The notes under the pieces were generated by a model. The model ran no database searches. It was not told the DNA's origin and saw only the letters and a program-made list of their open reading frames with translations. Source: Algoriphagus resistens (GTDB lineage Bacteria; Bacteroidota; Bacteroidia; Cytophagales; Cyclobacteriaceae). From it: DNA of 64,000 nt. Below are positions 32,305 to 41,270 of the stretch, in pieces (position 1 is the first letter of the stretch; each line of letters opens with the position of its first letter). The position numbers were made by a program, and so were the translations under genes. Where the stretch lies: the NCBI RefSeq assembly GCF_001442615.1, contig NZ_LMXN01000013.1:124001-188000 (forward strand), given 5' to 3'.

Positions 32305-34221
32305 ATGAGTTATATCCATTTCGATAAAACACAACTGATAAATCTGAATTATTCCCTCGAAAGAGAGATCATCAGATCTAACCGTTCAGGTGCTTATACA
32401 AGTACTTCCATTATATGTTGTAATACCCGTAAGTATCACGGACTGCTCGTAGTACCTCAGCCTCAAATCGATTCCCAAAGCCACGTTATGCTATCTACCG
32501 TCCATGAAACGGTCATCCAGCGTGGAGCAAGTTTTAATTTGGGCATCAGCAAATTCCCTGGAAATTATTCGCCAAGAGGACATAAATATCTTGAAGATTT
32601 TGATTCTGAGCCAATCCCGAAATTAACCTATCGGGTGGGTGGCGTCCTATTGCAAAAAGAATTGATTTTGGATACAAACAGAGATCGTTTGATGATCCGG
32701 TATACGCTACTGGACGCACACTCTCCAACTAAAATCAGAGTTCAGCCTTTTTTGGCATTTAGAGGATATCATGATCTTTCCAAGGCGAACACCTATATAA
32801 ACAAGAAATACAAGAAAGCTCCTAATGGGGCAGTCTTTCATCTTTACGATGCGTACGACCCGCTTTATCTGCAAGTATCCAAAAAAGCAGATTTTGTACC
32901 TGCACCGGATTGGTATTACAATATTGAATACATCCTTGAGCGAGAGCGAGGATATGATTACCAAGAGGACTTGTATGTTCCGGGGTATTTCGAATTTGAC
33001 ATCGAAAAAGGCGAATCTGTCATATTTTCCGCTGGACTGACAGAAGCAGATCCAAAAACCCGCCAAAATGCCTTTGAAAAGGAAATTGCGAGAAGAATTC
33101 CGAGAAGTAACTTTATAAACTGTCTCAAAAACTCAGCAGGTCAATTTATAAGGCAGCGCGATGGAGACACAAGAGTTATTGCAGGGTATCCGTGGTTTGG
33201 CTGGTGGGGAAGGGACACCTTTATAGCCACTCCCGGACTTACACTCACCACAGGAGACACCAAGACTTTTCTCGACATCATGGACACCATGTCCAGAGAC
33301 CTGAAAGGCCCTCTTTTCCCGAATGTTGGAAGCGGAGTGACCACCAATATGAATTCCATAGATGCCCCGCTTTGGTACTTCTGGACATTACAGCAATACA
33401 TCATATACACTGGAGATACCAAAACCATTAAAGACCGTTATCTCGGAAAAATGAAGGGGATTATAGATGGCTATCTGGAGGGGACTGAGTTCAATATCCA
33501 TGTACAGGAAAATGGTCTGGTATACGGAGGGGAAGAAGGAAAAGCCCTCACCTGGATGGATGCAGTCACACCTGACGGACCAGTCACGCAACGAAACGGG
33601 TGCCCGGTGGAAATTCAAGCGCTCTGGTACAATGCCTTATGCTTTTACCATGAATTGACGGGTGATGAAGAAGCAGCAAACTATGCCGCAAAAATCAAAG
33701 ATAATTTCGAAAAAGAATTCTGGTCTGATGAACATGGACACCTGGCAGACTGTGTCGATGGAGAAGAAAAAGATTGGTCAATCAGACCAAATATGATCTT
33801 TGCTACCTCATTGCCCTATATTATGCTGAGCGAAGAGAAATGTGATCAAGTGTTGGAGACGGCTAAATCAAAGCTTCTTACCACAAGAGGAATGCGATCA
33901 CTATCACCAGATGATCCAGCCTACAAAGGTTATTACTTTGGAGACCAAACCAGTAGAGACGAAGCTTATCATAATGGTACTGTGTGGGTCTGGCCATTAG
34001 GACATTTTGTAGAAGGATATATTAAACTCCATGGAAAATCCGGAGCGAATTTTATCGAAAAAATCGTAAAAGGTTTTGACGGTGTAATGACACAATACGG
34101 AGTTGGGGCAGTAGCAGAAATATACGATGGAGATCCTCCACATCGCCCGAAGGGAGCGATTTCGCAGGCTTGGAGTGTATCAGAATTGCTAAGAATGATG
34201 GATTTGGTCAAGAAGATATAA
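32305..34221 (+). CDS. Glycogen debranching enzyme (amylo-alpha-1,6-glucosidase, GH133)
   Basis: A 638-residue protein with an N-terminal GDE_N-like beta domain (about 1-270, including NTRKYHGLLV near 34-43) and a C-terminal (alpha/alpha)6 barrel with AGYPWFGWWGRDTFIATPGL near 294-313. It removes alpha-1,6-linked glucose stubs from glycogen branches in the cytoplasm. No signal peptide is present. It is the first gene of a three-gene alpha-glucan cluster, 10 nt before a GT4 glycosyltransferase and then a GH57 protein, a combination conserved in Bacteroidota. Confidence 0.9.
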   Translation: MSYIHFDKTQLINLNYSLEREIIRSNRSGAYTSTSIICCNTRKYHGLLVVPQPQIDSQSHVMLSTVHETVIQRGASFNLGISKFPGNYSPRGHKYLEDFDSEPIPKLTYRVGGVLLQKELILDTNRDRLMIRYTLLDAHSPTKIRVQPFLAFRGYHDLSKANTYINKKYKKAPNGAVFHLYDAYDPLYLQVSKKADFVPAPDWYYNIEYILERERGYDYQEDLYVPGYFEFDIEKGESVIFSAGLTEADPKTRQNAFEKEIARRIPRSNFINCLKNSAGQFIRQRDGDTRVIAGYPWFGWWGRDTFIATPGLTLTTGDTKTFLDIMDTMSRDLKGPLFPNVGSGVTTNMNSIDAPLWYFWTLQQYIIYTGDTKTIKDRYLGKMKGIIDGYLEGTEFNIHVQENGLVYGGEEGKALTWMDAVTPDGPVTQRNGCPVEIQALWYNALCFYHELTGDEEAANYAAKIKDNFEKEFWSDEHGHLADCVDGEEKDWSIRPNMIFATSLPYIMLSEEKCDQVLETAKSKLLTTRGMRSLSPDDPAYKGYYFGDQTSRDEAYHNGTVWVWPLGHFVEGYIKLHGKSGANFIEKIVKGFDGVMTQYGVGAVAEIYDGDPPHRPKGAISQAWSVSELLRMMDLVKKI

Positions 34222-34231
34222 AAGACTTTTT

Positions 34232-35518
34232 ATGAAGGTGCTAATGTTTGGGTGGGAATTCCCACCACATATTTCTGGAGGTCTTGGAACAGCGTGCTAT
34301 GGATTGGTCAAGGGGATGGCCCATCATAGTCAAGACATCATATTTGTAGTGCCTAAACTCTGGGGGGACGAAGAGCCACTTGCGGATTTTGTCAATGCGA
34401 GTGATATCACCATAGATTACCGCGAAAAACGGTTCAAAAAATTCTGGAAAAACCTCACCTATTTAGAAGTGAGCAGTTTTTTGGTTCCTTATCTAGGCCC
34501 GGATGAATTCAAAAAGTATACAGACTACACGATCCACGACAGGACTGACGTAGATGAAAGTGTATTTTCTAACAAATTTGAATTCAGCGGAAAATACGGC
34601 AAGGACCTAATGATGGAGGTTTCACGCTATGCCCTGGTGGCAGCACACATATCCAAGGCAAAGGAGCATGATATCATCCACGCCCACGATTGGCTTTCCT
34701 TTCCGGCGGGCATCGCTGCAAAGGAAATCAGTGGCAAGCCTCTGATAGCACATGTTCATGCCACAGAGTTTGACCGCTCTGGCGAATCTGTCAATCAGGT
34801 AGTCTACGATATAGAAAGATCCGGAATGCATGCTGCAGACCATATTGTCGCGGTAAGCCAATTGACCAAAAACATCATCATCAACAAATACGGAGTATCC
34901 GCAAATAAAATTACTGTGCTCCACAATGCTGTGCTGGATGCGAGTATAATCAAGTCCAGCTACAAGAAAAAAGTCCCTGAAAAAATCGTGACCTTCTTAG
35001 GAAGAATCACTTTTCAAAAAGGTCCTGAGTACTTCGTAGAAGCAGCCAAAAAAGTCATTGAGCGAGATCCCAACGTACGTTTTGTGATGGCAGGAAATGG
35101 GGATTTATTGAATCGGATGATTAATCGTGTAGCTGAATTACGGATGGGTACCAAGTTTCACTTTACTGGCTTTCTAAAAGGCGACGACGTAGATCATATG
35201 TATGCTATTTCGGATGTGTATGTGATGCCGTCCGTATCCGAACCTTTTGGGATTTCACCTTTGGAGGCAGTGAGGCATAATACCCCCGTTATAATTTCCA
35301 AACAATCCGGCGTTGCAGAAGTCCTCAATAACGCCATTAAAATTGATTTTTGGGATATTGACTCCATGGCAGATGCGATTTTTGCCCTGCTACACTATGA
35401 TGGCATCTCCAGGATGTTTAAAGAGCTGGGAACAGAAGAACTGAAAAAATTAAAATGGGAGCATGTGGCCGAAAAACTAGTCACAGTGTACCAGAAAACA
35501 TTACAACAGATACCATGA
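34232..35518 (+). CDS. GT4 family glycosyltransferase (glycogen synthase-like)
   Basis: A 428-residue GT-B fold protein. The N-terminal FGWEFPPHISGGLGTACYG (residues 5-23) is the donor and acceptor-binding glycine loop, IIHAHDWLSFPAGI near 149-162 lies at the domain interface, and SEPFGISPLE near 333-342 gives the EX7E motif. The most likely role is transfer of glucose to a growing alpha-glucan, because the gene lies between GH133 and GH57. Its TGA overlaps the GH57 ATG. The true nucleotide-sugar donor (UDP- or ADP-glucose) cannot be read from the sequence. Confidence 0.85.
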   Translation: MKVLMFGWEFPPHISGGLGTACYGLVKGMAHHSQDIIFVVPKLWGDEEPLADFVNASDITIDYREKRFKKFWKNLTYLEVSSFLVPYLGPDEFKKYTDYTIHDRTDVDESVFSNKFEFSGKYGKDLMMEVSRYALVAAHISKAKEHDIIHAHDWLSFPAGIAAKEISGKPLIAHVHATEFDRSGESVNQVVYDIERSGMHAADHIVAVSQLTKNIIINKYGVSANKITVLHNAVLDASIIKSSYKKKVPEKIVTFLGRITFQKGPEYFVEAAKKVIERDPNVRFVMAGNGDLLNRMINRVAELRMGTKFHFTGFLKGDDVDHMYAISDVYVMPSVSEPFGISPLEAVRHNTPVIISKQSGVAEVLNNAIKIDFWDIDSMADAIFALLHYDGISRMFKELGTEELKKLKWEHVAEKLVTVYQKTLQQIP

Positions 35519-36723
35519 GAACCATATGCTTTTATTTTCAGGTTCATCAGCCTTACCGTCTGAAACCTTATCGTTTTTTTGACATTGGAGAGGATCACCA
35601 TTATTGGGACGACTTTTCCAATCGCAGTATTATGAGGAAAGTAGCGCAAAAGTGCTATTTACCCATGAATGCCCTGCTTCTCGAGCTTATCAATAAGTAC
35701 AATGGAGCATTTAAAGTCAGCTTCTCTATCTCGGGTACTTTTATGGATCAAATGCAGGCTTATGCACCAGATGTCTTGGAGAGTTTTCAGAAGTTAGTAG
35801 CAACAGGGCATGTGGAATTATTGAATGAAACCTTTTCCCATTCCTTGGCATCTCTCAAAAGCAAGGATGAGTTTAAAGATCTCGTTTATAAACATCAGGC
35901 AAAAATCAAAGAGCTTTTCAATGGATATACTCCAAAAGTCTTTAGAAATACAGAATTAATTTATTCCGACCAGATAGGAGCTTTAGTTGCCGAAATGGGA
36001 TATGATGCCATGCTGACAGAAGGAGCTAAGCATATTTTGGGATGGAAAAGCCCAAACTATGTCTATCTAAATAGCATTGAACCGAAATTAAAAATCCTCT
36101 TGAAAAATTTTCAACTGAGCGATGACATTGCATTTAGATTTGGGAATAAGGCATGGAATGATTATCCGCTAACAACTGATAAGTTTATAGACTGGATCAA
36201 CGCTATTCCGAATGAAGAAGAGACGCTAAATCTGTTTATGGATTACGAGACATTCGGTGAGCATCAATGGGCTGAAACAGGCATATTTGATTTTATGAGA
36301 CACCTTCCAGAGGCAGTATTTACGAAGACCAATTTCGGTTTTTCTACGCCATCGGAAGTAGCTTCAAAAATTTCTCCTGTCGGAAAAATCCACGTGCCTA
36401 TTCCTATTTCATGGGCTGATGAAGAAAGGGATTTGACCGCTTGGCTCGGGAATGACTTGCAAGATGAAGCATTTGATCGGCTATATGATCTGGAGAAATT
36501 AGTCAACACCATTGACGATGAGGAGATTCAGCGTGACTGGAGGTACTTGCAGACTTCGGATCATTTCTATTATATGTGTACCAAATTCTTCTCTGACGGT
36601 GACATCCACTCCTATTTTAGTCCTTATGATTCTCCTTATGATGCCTTTATTAATTTCATGAATGTGCTAAGCGATTTTATGATCAGGCTTAAGGAAAAGA
36701 CAAAAACTCTTACGGAAGCCTAA
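35515..36723 (+). CDS. GH57 family alpha-glucan-active enzyme
   Basis: A 402-residue protein from ATG 35515, which overlaps the preceding stop as ATGA. A longer frame from 35455 is rejected because the GH57 N-terminus FYFQVHQPYRL starts right after this ATG. The motif FRNTELIYSD near 148-157 holds the probable catalytic Glu, and MDYETFGEHQW near 243-253 a probable acid. GH57 members are alpha-amylases, branching enzymes or 4-alpha-glucanotransferases. In this cluster an alpha-amylase or glucan-remodelling role is likely. A 7-bp hairpin (GGAAGCC/GGCTTCC) surrounds the stop codon. Confidence 0.88.
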   Translation: MRTICFYFQVHQPYRLKPYRFFDIGEDHHYWDDFSNRSIMRKVAQKCYLPMNALLLELINKYNGAFKVSFSISGTFMDQMQAYAPDVLESFQKLVATGHVELLNETFSHSLASLKSKDEFKDLVYKHQAKIKELFNGYTPKVFRNTELIYSDQIGALVAEMGYDAMLTEGAKHILGWKSPNYVYLNSIEPKLKILLKNFQLSDDIAFRFGNKAWNDYPLTTDKFIDWINAIPNEEETLNLFMDYETFGEHQWAETGIFDFMRHLPEAVFTKTNFGFSTPSEVASKISPVGKIHVPIPISWADEERDLTAWLGNDLQDEAFDRLYDLEKLVNTIDDEEIQRDWRYLQTSDHFYYMCTKFFSDGDIHSYFSPYDSPYDAFINFMNVLSDFMIRLKEKTKTLTEA

Positions 36724-36813
36724 AAAGAAGGCTTCCTAAGGGGAAAAATCACAAGAGTAAATTGACAGACATAGTAGCTGTTTTCCTCTTTGGGAACTGA
36801 TTTCAGGATTTTA

Positions 36814-36851
36814 AAAAAGTGGGCTTATTTTATAAATAAATCCCACTTTTT
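36814..36851. terminator. Bidirectional terminator between GH57 gene and panB
   Basis: AAAAAGTGGG (36814-36823) and CCCACTTTTT (36842-36851) form a 10-bp stem around an AT-rich 18-nt loop, flanked by A on one side and T on the other. It serves two converging genes. Confidence 0.85.
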
Positions 36852-36866
36852 AATTGAATTCAAGCT

Positions 36867-37688
36867 TTAATAACTTTCCTTCTCATTAGGAAAATCTTTA
36901 CTTTTCACGTCTTTGATATATTGACCAAAGGCCCCCATCATTATACCTTCTAAATCAGCGTATTGCCTTAAAAACCTTGGTTTAAACTCCTGGGTGATTC
37001 CCAGCATATCGTGCACAACCAATACTTGACCGTCCACACCACCTCCAGCACCTATGCCAATAATTGGGATAGAAACAGATTCTGCTACTTTCTTGGCTAG
37101 ATCAGCGGGAATTTTTTCCACCACTATAGCGAAGCACCCCAACTCTTCCAAAAGCTTAGCATCTTCCAAAAGCTTGGCCGCTTCCGCACCTTCTTTAGCT
37201 CTCACAGTATAAGTGCCAAATTTGTATATGGACTGGGGGGTCAGTCCCAAGTGTCCCATCACTGGAACACCGGCGCTTAAGATCCTGACTACAGATTCTT
37301 TGATCTCGGAACCACCTTCCACTTTTACAGCATGGGCCCCCGATTCTTTCATGATCCGAATCGTAGAGCGCAGTGCCTCAGAGCTATTGCCCTGATAGCT
37401 TCCAAATGGAATGTCAACCACTACGAAAGCCCTGTTCACCGCCCTTACCACAGAAGATGCATGATAAATCATCTGGTCTAACGTAATCGGCAGGGTAGTT
37501 TCATGACCAGCCATGACATTGGACGCCGAATCACCTACAAGAATGATATCGACCCCTGAAGCATCCACGATTTTGGCCATGGAATAATCATAGGCAGTGA
37601 GCATTGAGATCTTTTCACCACGTTCTTTCATTTCCTGAAGGATGTGCGTAGTGATTCTTTTTACGTTTGCAGAAGGATGTACTGACAT
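36867..37688 (-). CDS. panB: 3-Methyl-2-oxobutanoate hydroxymethyltransferase
   Basis: PanB makes ketopantoate from alpha-ketoisovalerate and methylene-tetrahydrofolate in pantothenate/CoA synthesis. The 273-residue TIM barrel shows LTAYDYSMAKIVD near 24-36, LVGDSASNVMAGHE near 50-63 with metal-binding Asp, KVEGG near 121-125 and GIGAGGGVDGQVLV near 195-208. The size is normal. It is separated by 4 nt from the upstream phosphoribosyltransferase gene, suggesting one operon. panC and panD are not in the window. Confidence 0.96.
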   Translation of the reverse strand: MSVHPSANVKRITTHILQEMKERGEKISMLTAYDYSMAKIVDASGVDIILVGDSASNVMAGHETTLPITLDQMIYHASSVVRAVNRAFVVVDIPFGSYQGNSSEALRSTIRIMKESGAHAVKVEGGSEIKESVVRILSAGVPVMGHLGLTPQSIYKFGTYTVRAKEGAEAAKLLEDAKLLEELGCFAIVVEKIPADLAKKVAESVSIPIIGIGAGGGVDGQVLVVHDMLGITQEFKPRFLRQYADLEGIMMGAFGQYIKDVKSKDFPNEKESY

Positions 37689-37692
37689 AATA

Positions 37693-38184
37693 TTAGTGAA
37701 GATAAACGAAGTAATTATCTCCTGAGAAGTCTACTTTGATATGTTCATTTAGTGTGGTAGAAAGCTCGAATCCTGTATAATCGGGTCTAATCGGGAACAG
37801 ACCATGACTTCGATTTACCAGTACGGCTATTTCCATTTTATAGAGTTCTTCGTCCAAAAAAGGCTTCATCGCATACACCAGTGTTTTCCCGGTGTTGAGC
37901 ACATCATCCACCAAAATCAAGGTCTTCCCCTGTAAATCGATTGCAGTCGAAAGCTGTACTTCCTCAGAGGCCACGTGTGCTTTGTCCAAAAGAATTTCAG
38001 TTTGCTCGATGATAAGTGGAGAGATCGCTTTAAGTTCTGTCGCTAAAAGATGGGCCAGGGTCCCTCCCATTCCAGAAATCCCCGCAAACACAACGGCCTT
38101 TGAGTTAAGATTTCTCTCATAAATCTCGTAGGCCATCCGGGTGATTTTCTTCTTTATCTGCTGGTGATTGAGTACTTCGCTCAT
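37693..38184 (-). CDS. PyrR-like phosphoribosyltransferase
   Basis: A type I phosphoribosyltransferase of 163 residues from the ATG at 38184. A TTG start at 38196 would add four residues but is less likely. The PRPP-binding motif LILVDDVLNTGKT lies near 88-100, and the N-terminal ILNHQQI-like hood and the flexible loop around VQLSTAIDLQG are as in PyrR/HPRT proteins. PyrR-type proteins can regulate pyrimidine genes and have uracil phosphoribosyltransferase activity. Which function applies here is not clear, because no pyr operon is adjacent. Confidence 0.8.
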   Translation of the reverse strand: MSEVLNHQQIKKKITRMAYEIYERNLNSKAVVFAGISGMGGTLAHLLATELKAISPLIIEQTEILLDKAHVASEEVQLSTAIDLQGKTLILVDDVLNTGKTLVYAMKPFLDEELYKMEIAVLVNRSHGLFPIRPDYTGFELSTTLNEHIKVDFSGDNYFVYLH

Positions 38185-38245
38185 GGTATATTTCAAAAAT
38201 GAAAATTAGGCCAATTCTACTTAGATTCAAAATCAATAAGACAGC

Positions 38246-39169
38246 TTATCTATAGTCATCTTCTTCATTGAGAATATTCAAATAGCTTTCGTAGCGATAA
38301 GGATGGATATATCCAGCTTCTACTTTCTCTAGTACTACACATCCGGGTTCGTTCACATGCTGGCAATTATTGTATTTGCATTGTCCGAGATACTTTCTCA
38401 TCTCCGGAAAATAATGAGAAAGCTCATAATCTTCAATATCCAGAATCCCAAACTCCTTGATTCCAGGTGTATCAATCAGGTCTCCCCCATTGTCCAAGGC
38501 AAAAAGTTCGGCAAAAGTAGTTGTATGCACACCTTTAGATGTAAATCCCGAAACCTCCTTGGTATGCTGTGCAGCTTCAGGGACCAGCGCGTTGAGCAAG
38601 GTTGACTTCCCTACTCCTGAATGTCCGGAAATCAAGGTTGATTTACCTGCCAGAACTGCGTTGAATTTTTCTTTCAGTTTCTCTTCTTTCAGCGCAGACA
38701 CTTCCATTACTTGATATCCTAGCGGCTCGTAAATCTCATGTATATCCAAAAGCCAGTCTTGCGATTTCTCGCCAGACATTTGATCCATTTTGTTCACCAC
38801 CAAAATTGCCGGTATACGAAAACTCTCTGTGCTGACCAAAAACCTATCAATAAAACCCAAAGATGTCCTTGGACTTTTCATGGTGATGACAAGGATCGCC
38901 TGGTCGAGATTGCTGGCAATGATATGCGAAAAATGCTGCTTTCGGGTTGACTTTCGGATGACGTAATTTTCTCGTGGCAAAATATCAGAAATCACTGCTG
39001 TCTCCTGATTCTCCTCCTTTTCCAACTCCACCCAATCCCCAACGGCAATCGGATTAGTCAGCTTAAGTTCATCTTGCTTAAACTTCCCCTTCAGTCTGGA
39101 AGAGACAACACCTTCGTCAGTCAGCACCAAATACCAGCTCCCTGTGGATTTTATCACTCTTCCTTTCAT
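38246..39169 (-). CDS. rsgA: Ribosome small-subunit-dependent GTPase A
   Basis: RsgA assists late maturation of the 30S ribosomal subunit. The 307-residue protein has an OB domain (1-70) and a circularly permuted GTPase domain: G4 VVNKMDQ near 116-122, G1 GHSGVGKSTLLN near 174-185 and G3 DTPGIKEFG near 226-234. A zinc-binding C-terminal domain has CKYNNCQHVNEPGC near 258-271. The ATG overlaps the TGA of the upstream small ORF (cassette B) as ATGA, so rsgA may be translated by reinitiation. The upstream gene is waaA, beyond two cassette copies. Confidence 0.96.
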   Translation of the reverse strand: MKGRVIKSTGSWYLVLTDEGVVSSRLKGKFKQDELKLTNPIAVGDWVELEKEENQETAVISDILPRENYVIRKSTRKQHFSHIIASNLDQAILVITMKSPRTSLGFIDRFLVSTESFRIPAILVVNKMDQMSGEKSQDWLLDIHEIYEPLGYQVMEVSALKEEKLKEKFNAVLAGKSTLISGHSGVGKSTLLNALVPEAAQHTKEVSGFTSKGVHTTTFAELFALDNGGDLIDTPGIKEFGILDIEDYELSHYFPEMRKYLGQCKYNNCQHVNEPGCVVLEKVEAGYIHPYRYESYLNILNEEDDYR

Positions 39170-39261
39170 ATGATTATAATTTGTCTTTCTAAGGTCATAT
39201 GGAATCTCGCATGCATTATAATCATCCCGGTGTGTGACGTTTTCGTCATGCTCGATTTCAT
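39170..39261 (-). repeat. ATGA cassette, copy B (92 nt, intact 31-codon ORF)
   Basis: The ORF from ATG 39261 to TGA 39166 encodes MKSSMTKTSHTGMIIMHARF plus eleven residues ending in RQIIII. Its stop overlaps the rsgA ATG as ATGA. It is 82 of 92 nt identical to copy C by hand alignment, with no gaps. Several differences are synonymous (Thr codons 6 and 11, Leu 24). The segment TGACG AAAA CGTCA can form a small hairpin, which in copy C is TGACTC AA GAGTCA. One stem pair changes from T-A to G-C between copies, so an RNA structure role is also possible. Confidence 0.85.
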
Positions 39262-39353
39262 CTGATTATAATTTGTCTTTTAAGGGCCATATGGAATCTC
39301 GCATGCATTATAATCATCCCAGTGTGTGACTCTTGAGTCATGCTCGATTTCAT
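39262..39353 (-). repeat. ATGA cassette, copy C (92 nt, intact 31-codon ORF)
   Basis: The ORF from ATG 39353 to TGA 39258 encodes MKSSMTQESHTGMIIMHARF plus eleven residues. Its ATG overlaps the TGA stop of waaA (ATGA), and its own TGA overlaps the ATG of copy B. The peptide is small, basic and methionine-rich, with no signal peptide. If translated, ribosomes could pass from waaA through C and B to rsgA by successive termination-reinitiation. No known family was recognised. Confidence 0.85.
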
Positions 39354-40594
39354 ACTTTTAAGACCAGTTTTTCTACCTTATCTATAATTCTTGCTGCTGC
39401 CCCAACATTCATTTTCACCCAATTTTGTGCCGAATCAGCACTTTTTTGATAAAAACCCGGCTCTTCAAGTCTCTCGAAAACCTCCTTTAAACTTTCTGTA
39501 TCACTCACCTCAAATCCACATCCTTTCTCCTGACTTTCTGCTGATTCCGGAAATTTCAAAGATTTTTTTAATTTGCCGAAAATCACAGGAATCCCAAACC
39601 CTAATGGCTCCAAAATATTGTGAAGTCCTTTCCCGAAAGCTCCGCCTACATATGCGACTCTGGCGAATTGATACAAGGAGCTAAGCATTCCAATATTATC
39701 AATAAAAAGCACGTCTGGAGCGAGTTTCGAATCCCATTGAGAATACCTGAGCGCTGATAAAGATAACTGATCTGCCCATCGGTTCATCGGTTCTGGATTT
39801 AAATCATGAGGTGCGATTATCCATCGGTATTCAGGATGTGCATTCATCAAAGGAATCAGCAAATCCATGTCCTCTTGCCAAACTGAGCCAGCGACGATAG
39901 TCTGCTTTTTACCTAGCCAATTGGCCAATTCAGGAAACTTCTTATGATTCTTTGCCGTCTGCACCACGCGGTCAAAGCGGGTGTCTCCTGCAACACTCAC
40001 GTTCTGATATTCAATTGACCTTAACAATTCCTGTGCATTCTGATTTTGGGTAAAAATATAATCAAACTGAAATAGGATATTTCTAAAAAATCCATCTCTT
40101 CGGAAGTAAATCTGATCTGACCGAAAAGCTGCGGAGAAAAGAAAAAGTGGTATCTGTCTAGCTTTGACAGCCATGATGTGGTGGTACCAAAGATCATACT
40201 TTACGAAAAAAACAATGTCGGGACTCAGCATATCCACGAATTTGTTCGCTGGCCCTTTACCATCCAGTGGCATATAAGTAATAAAATCAACATGGGGTTG
40301 TGCCTTTTCAATTACGTTATCATATCCCGAGGGGCTAAAAAAGCTAACCACCACTAATTGAGCAGGATTGGTCCGCTTCAACTCAGCAATCACAGGCCTT
40401 GCCTGCTCATATTCGCCTAGGGAAGCTGCGTGGAACCATGCCAGACTTCCAGGATTTTTGTATCTGAAATCCACAAGTCTTTGAAATAGATTTTTTCTGC
40501 CAGCGAAGAAATGTCTAATTTTGCGGTTAGTCAGTCCACTTAGGCGCAAAAGTATCTTGGCAAAAAATATCCCAATTCTATAAATCCATTTCAT
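39350..40594 (-). CDS. waaA: 3-Deoxy-D-manno-octulosonic acid (Kdo) transferase
   Basis: WaaA (KdtA) transfers Kdo from CMP-Kdo to lipid IVA at the inner membrane. The 414-residue GT-B protein has an N-terminal anchor (about 1-20), the ASLGEYEQARPVI motif near 57-69 with the conserved Glu, VVVSFFSPSGYD near 81-92, FVKYDLWYHH near 130, AGSVWQEDMDLLIP near 236-249, and a C-terminal nucleotide-binding part (GKGLHNILEPLGFGIPVIFG near 318-337). The size is normal. Its stop overlaps the start of cassette C. Confidence 0.93.
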   Translation of the reverse strand: MKWIYRIGIFFAKILLRLSGLTNRKIRHFFAGRKNLFQRLVDFRYKNPGSLAWFHAASLGEYEQARPVIAELKRTNPAQLVVVSFFSPSGYDNVIEKAQPHVDFITYMPLDGKGPANKFVDMLSPDIVFFVKYDLWYHHIMAVKARQIPLFLFSAAFRSDQIYFRRDGFFRNILFQFDYIFTQNQNAQELLRSIEYQNVSVAGDTRFDRVVQTAKNHKKFPELANWLGKKQTIVAGSVWQEDMDLLIPLMNAHPEYRWIIAPHDLNPEPMNRWADQLSLSALRYSQWDSKLAPDVLFIDNIGMLSSLYQFARVAYVGGAFGKGLHNILEPLGFGIPVIFGKLKKSLKFPESAESQEKGCGFEVSDTESLKEVFERLEEPGFYQKSADSAQNWVKMNVGAAARIIDKVEKLVLKV

Positions 40595-40784
40595 TCATCA
40601 AAAGTAGCCATTTGACTGGAAATAGTTTTGTTCTCACCTAATTCCACTTAGGAGGATTATTACTAGTCGGCTTTGCGCATTGTCAGAAAAAACACAAACT
40701 GAGCTGTGCATTTCCAACTAAAATTTGCTAAATTCAAAACCCTCGTTTTTTTAAGGAGCTTGGTCAGTTCAGAGTTAACGTAAT

Positions 40785-41270
40785 ATGATTAGAGTTTTAT
40801 TTGTTTGTCTTGGCAATATTTGCAGGTCTCCCTTGGCCGAAGCTATCTTCAATAGCAAGGTGAAGCTAGCCGGCATGGAGTCACAATTCAAATGTGACAG
40901 TGCAGGGACTTCTGATTTTCACATTGGCGAACTGCCTGATGAACGGACAATTAAATGTGCTTCCAAATACAACCTTCCATTAAATCATCGAAGCAGGCAG
41001 GTAAACCGCACAGATTTTAGGGATTTCGAGTATATCCTGGCAATGGATGATAATAACCTACGGAATCTAAACAACCTAAAAGTACGATACGGTTTTGCGG
41101 ACAAAGAAATCCACCTGATGCGGAATTTTGTAGCTGAGTCACAGGGGATGTCCGTCCCTGATCCCTATTATGGCGGAGAAGAAGGATTTGAGGAAATATA
41201 TCAAATTTTAGATGAAGCACTTGATAATTTCCTCGTACAGGTAAAAACAGCTCATCAGCTCTATGCTTGA
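40785..41270 (+). CDS. Low-molecular-weight protein-tyrosine-phosphatase family protein
   Basis: A 161-residue LMW-PTP. The signature VCLGNICRSP gives the CX5R loop with nucleophile Cys8 and Arg14, and the DPYYGG motif near 125-130 supplies the general acid Asp. Members dephosphorylate phosphotyrosine, and some remove phosphate from ribulosamine-5-phosphate adducts on proteins. The gene overlaps a fructosamine-kinase gene by 8 nt, which makes a protein-deglycation role more likely than tyrosine signalling. It is divergent from waaA across 190 nt. Confidence 0.9.
   Translation: MIRVLFVCLGNICRSPLAEAIFNSKVKLAGMESQFKCDSAGTSDFHIGELPDERTIKCASKYNLPLNHRSRQVNRTDFRDFEYILAMDDNNLRNLNNLKVRYGFADKEIHLMRNFVAESQGMSVPDPYYGGEEGFEEIYQILDEALDNFLVQVKTAHQLYA

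Noticed and set aside
35455..35514. Upstream extension of the GH57 gene
   Set aside because: These codons overlap the conserved end of the GT4 gene, and the GH57 fold starts at the ATGA overlap at 35515.
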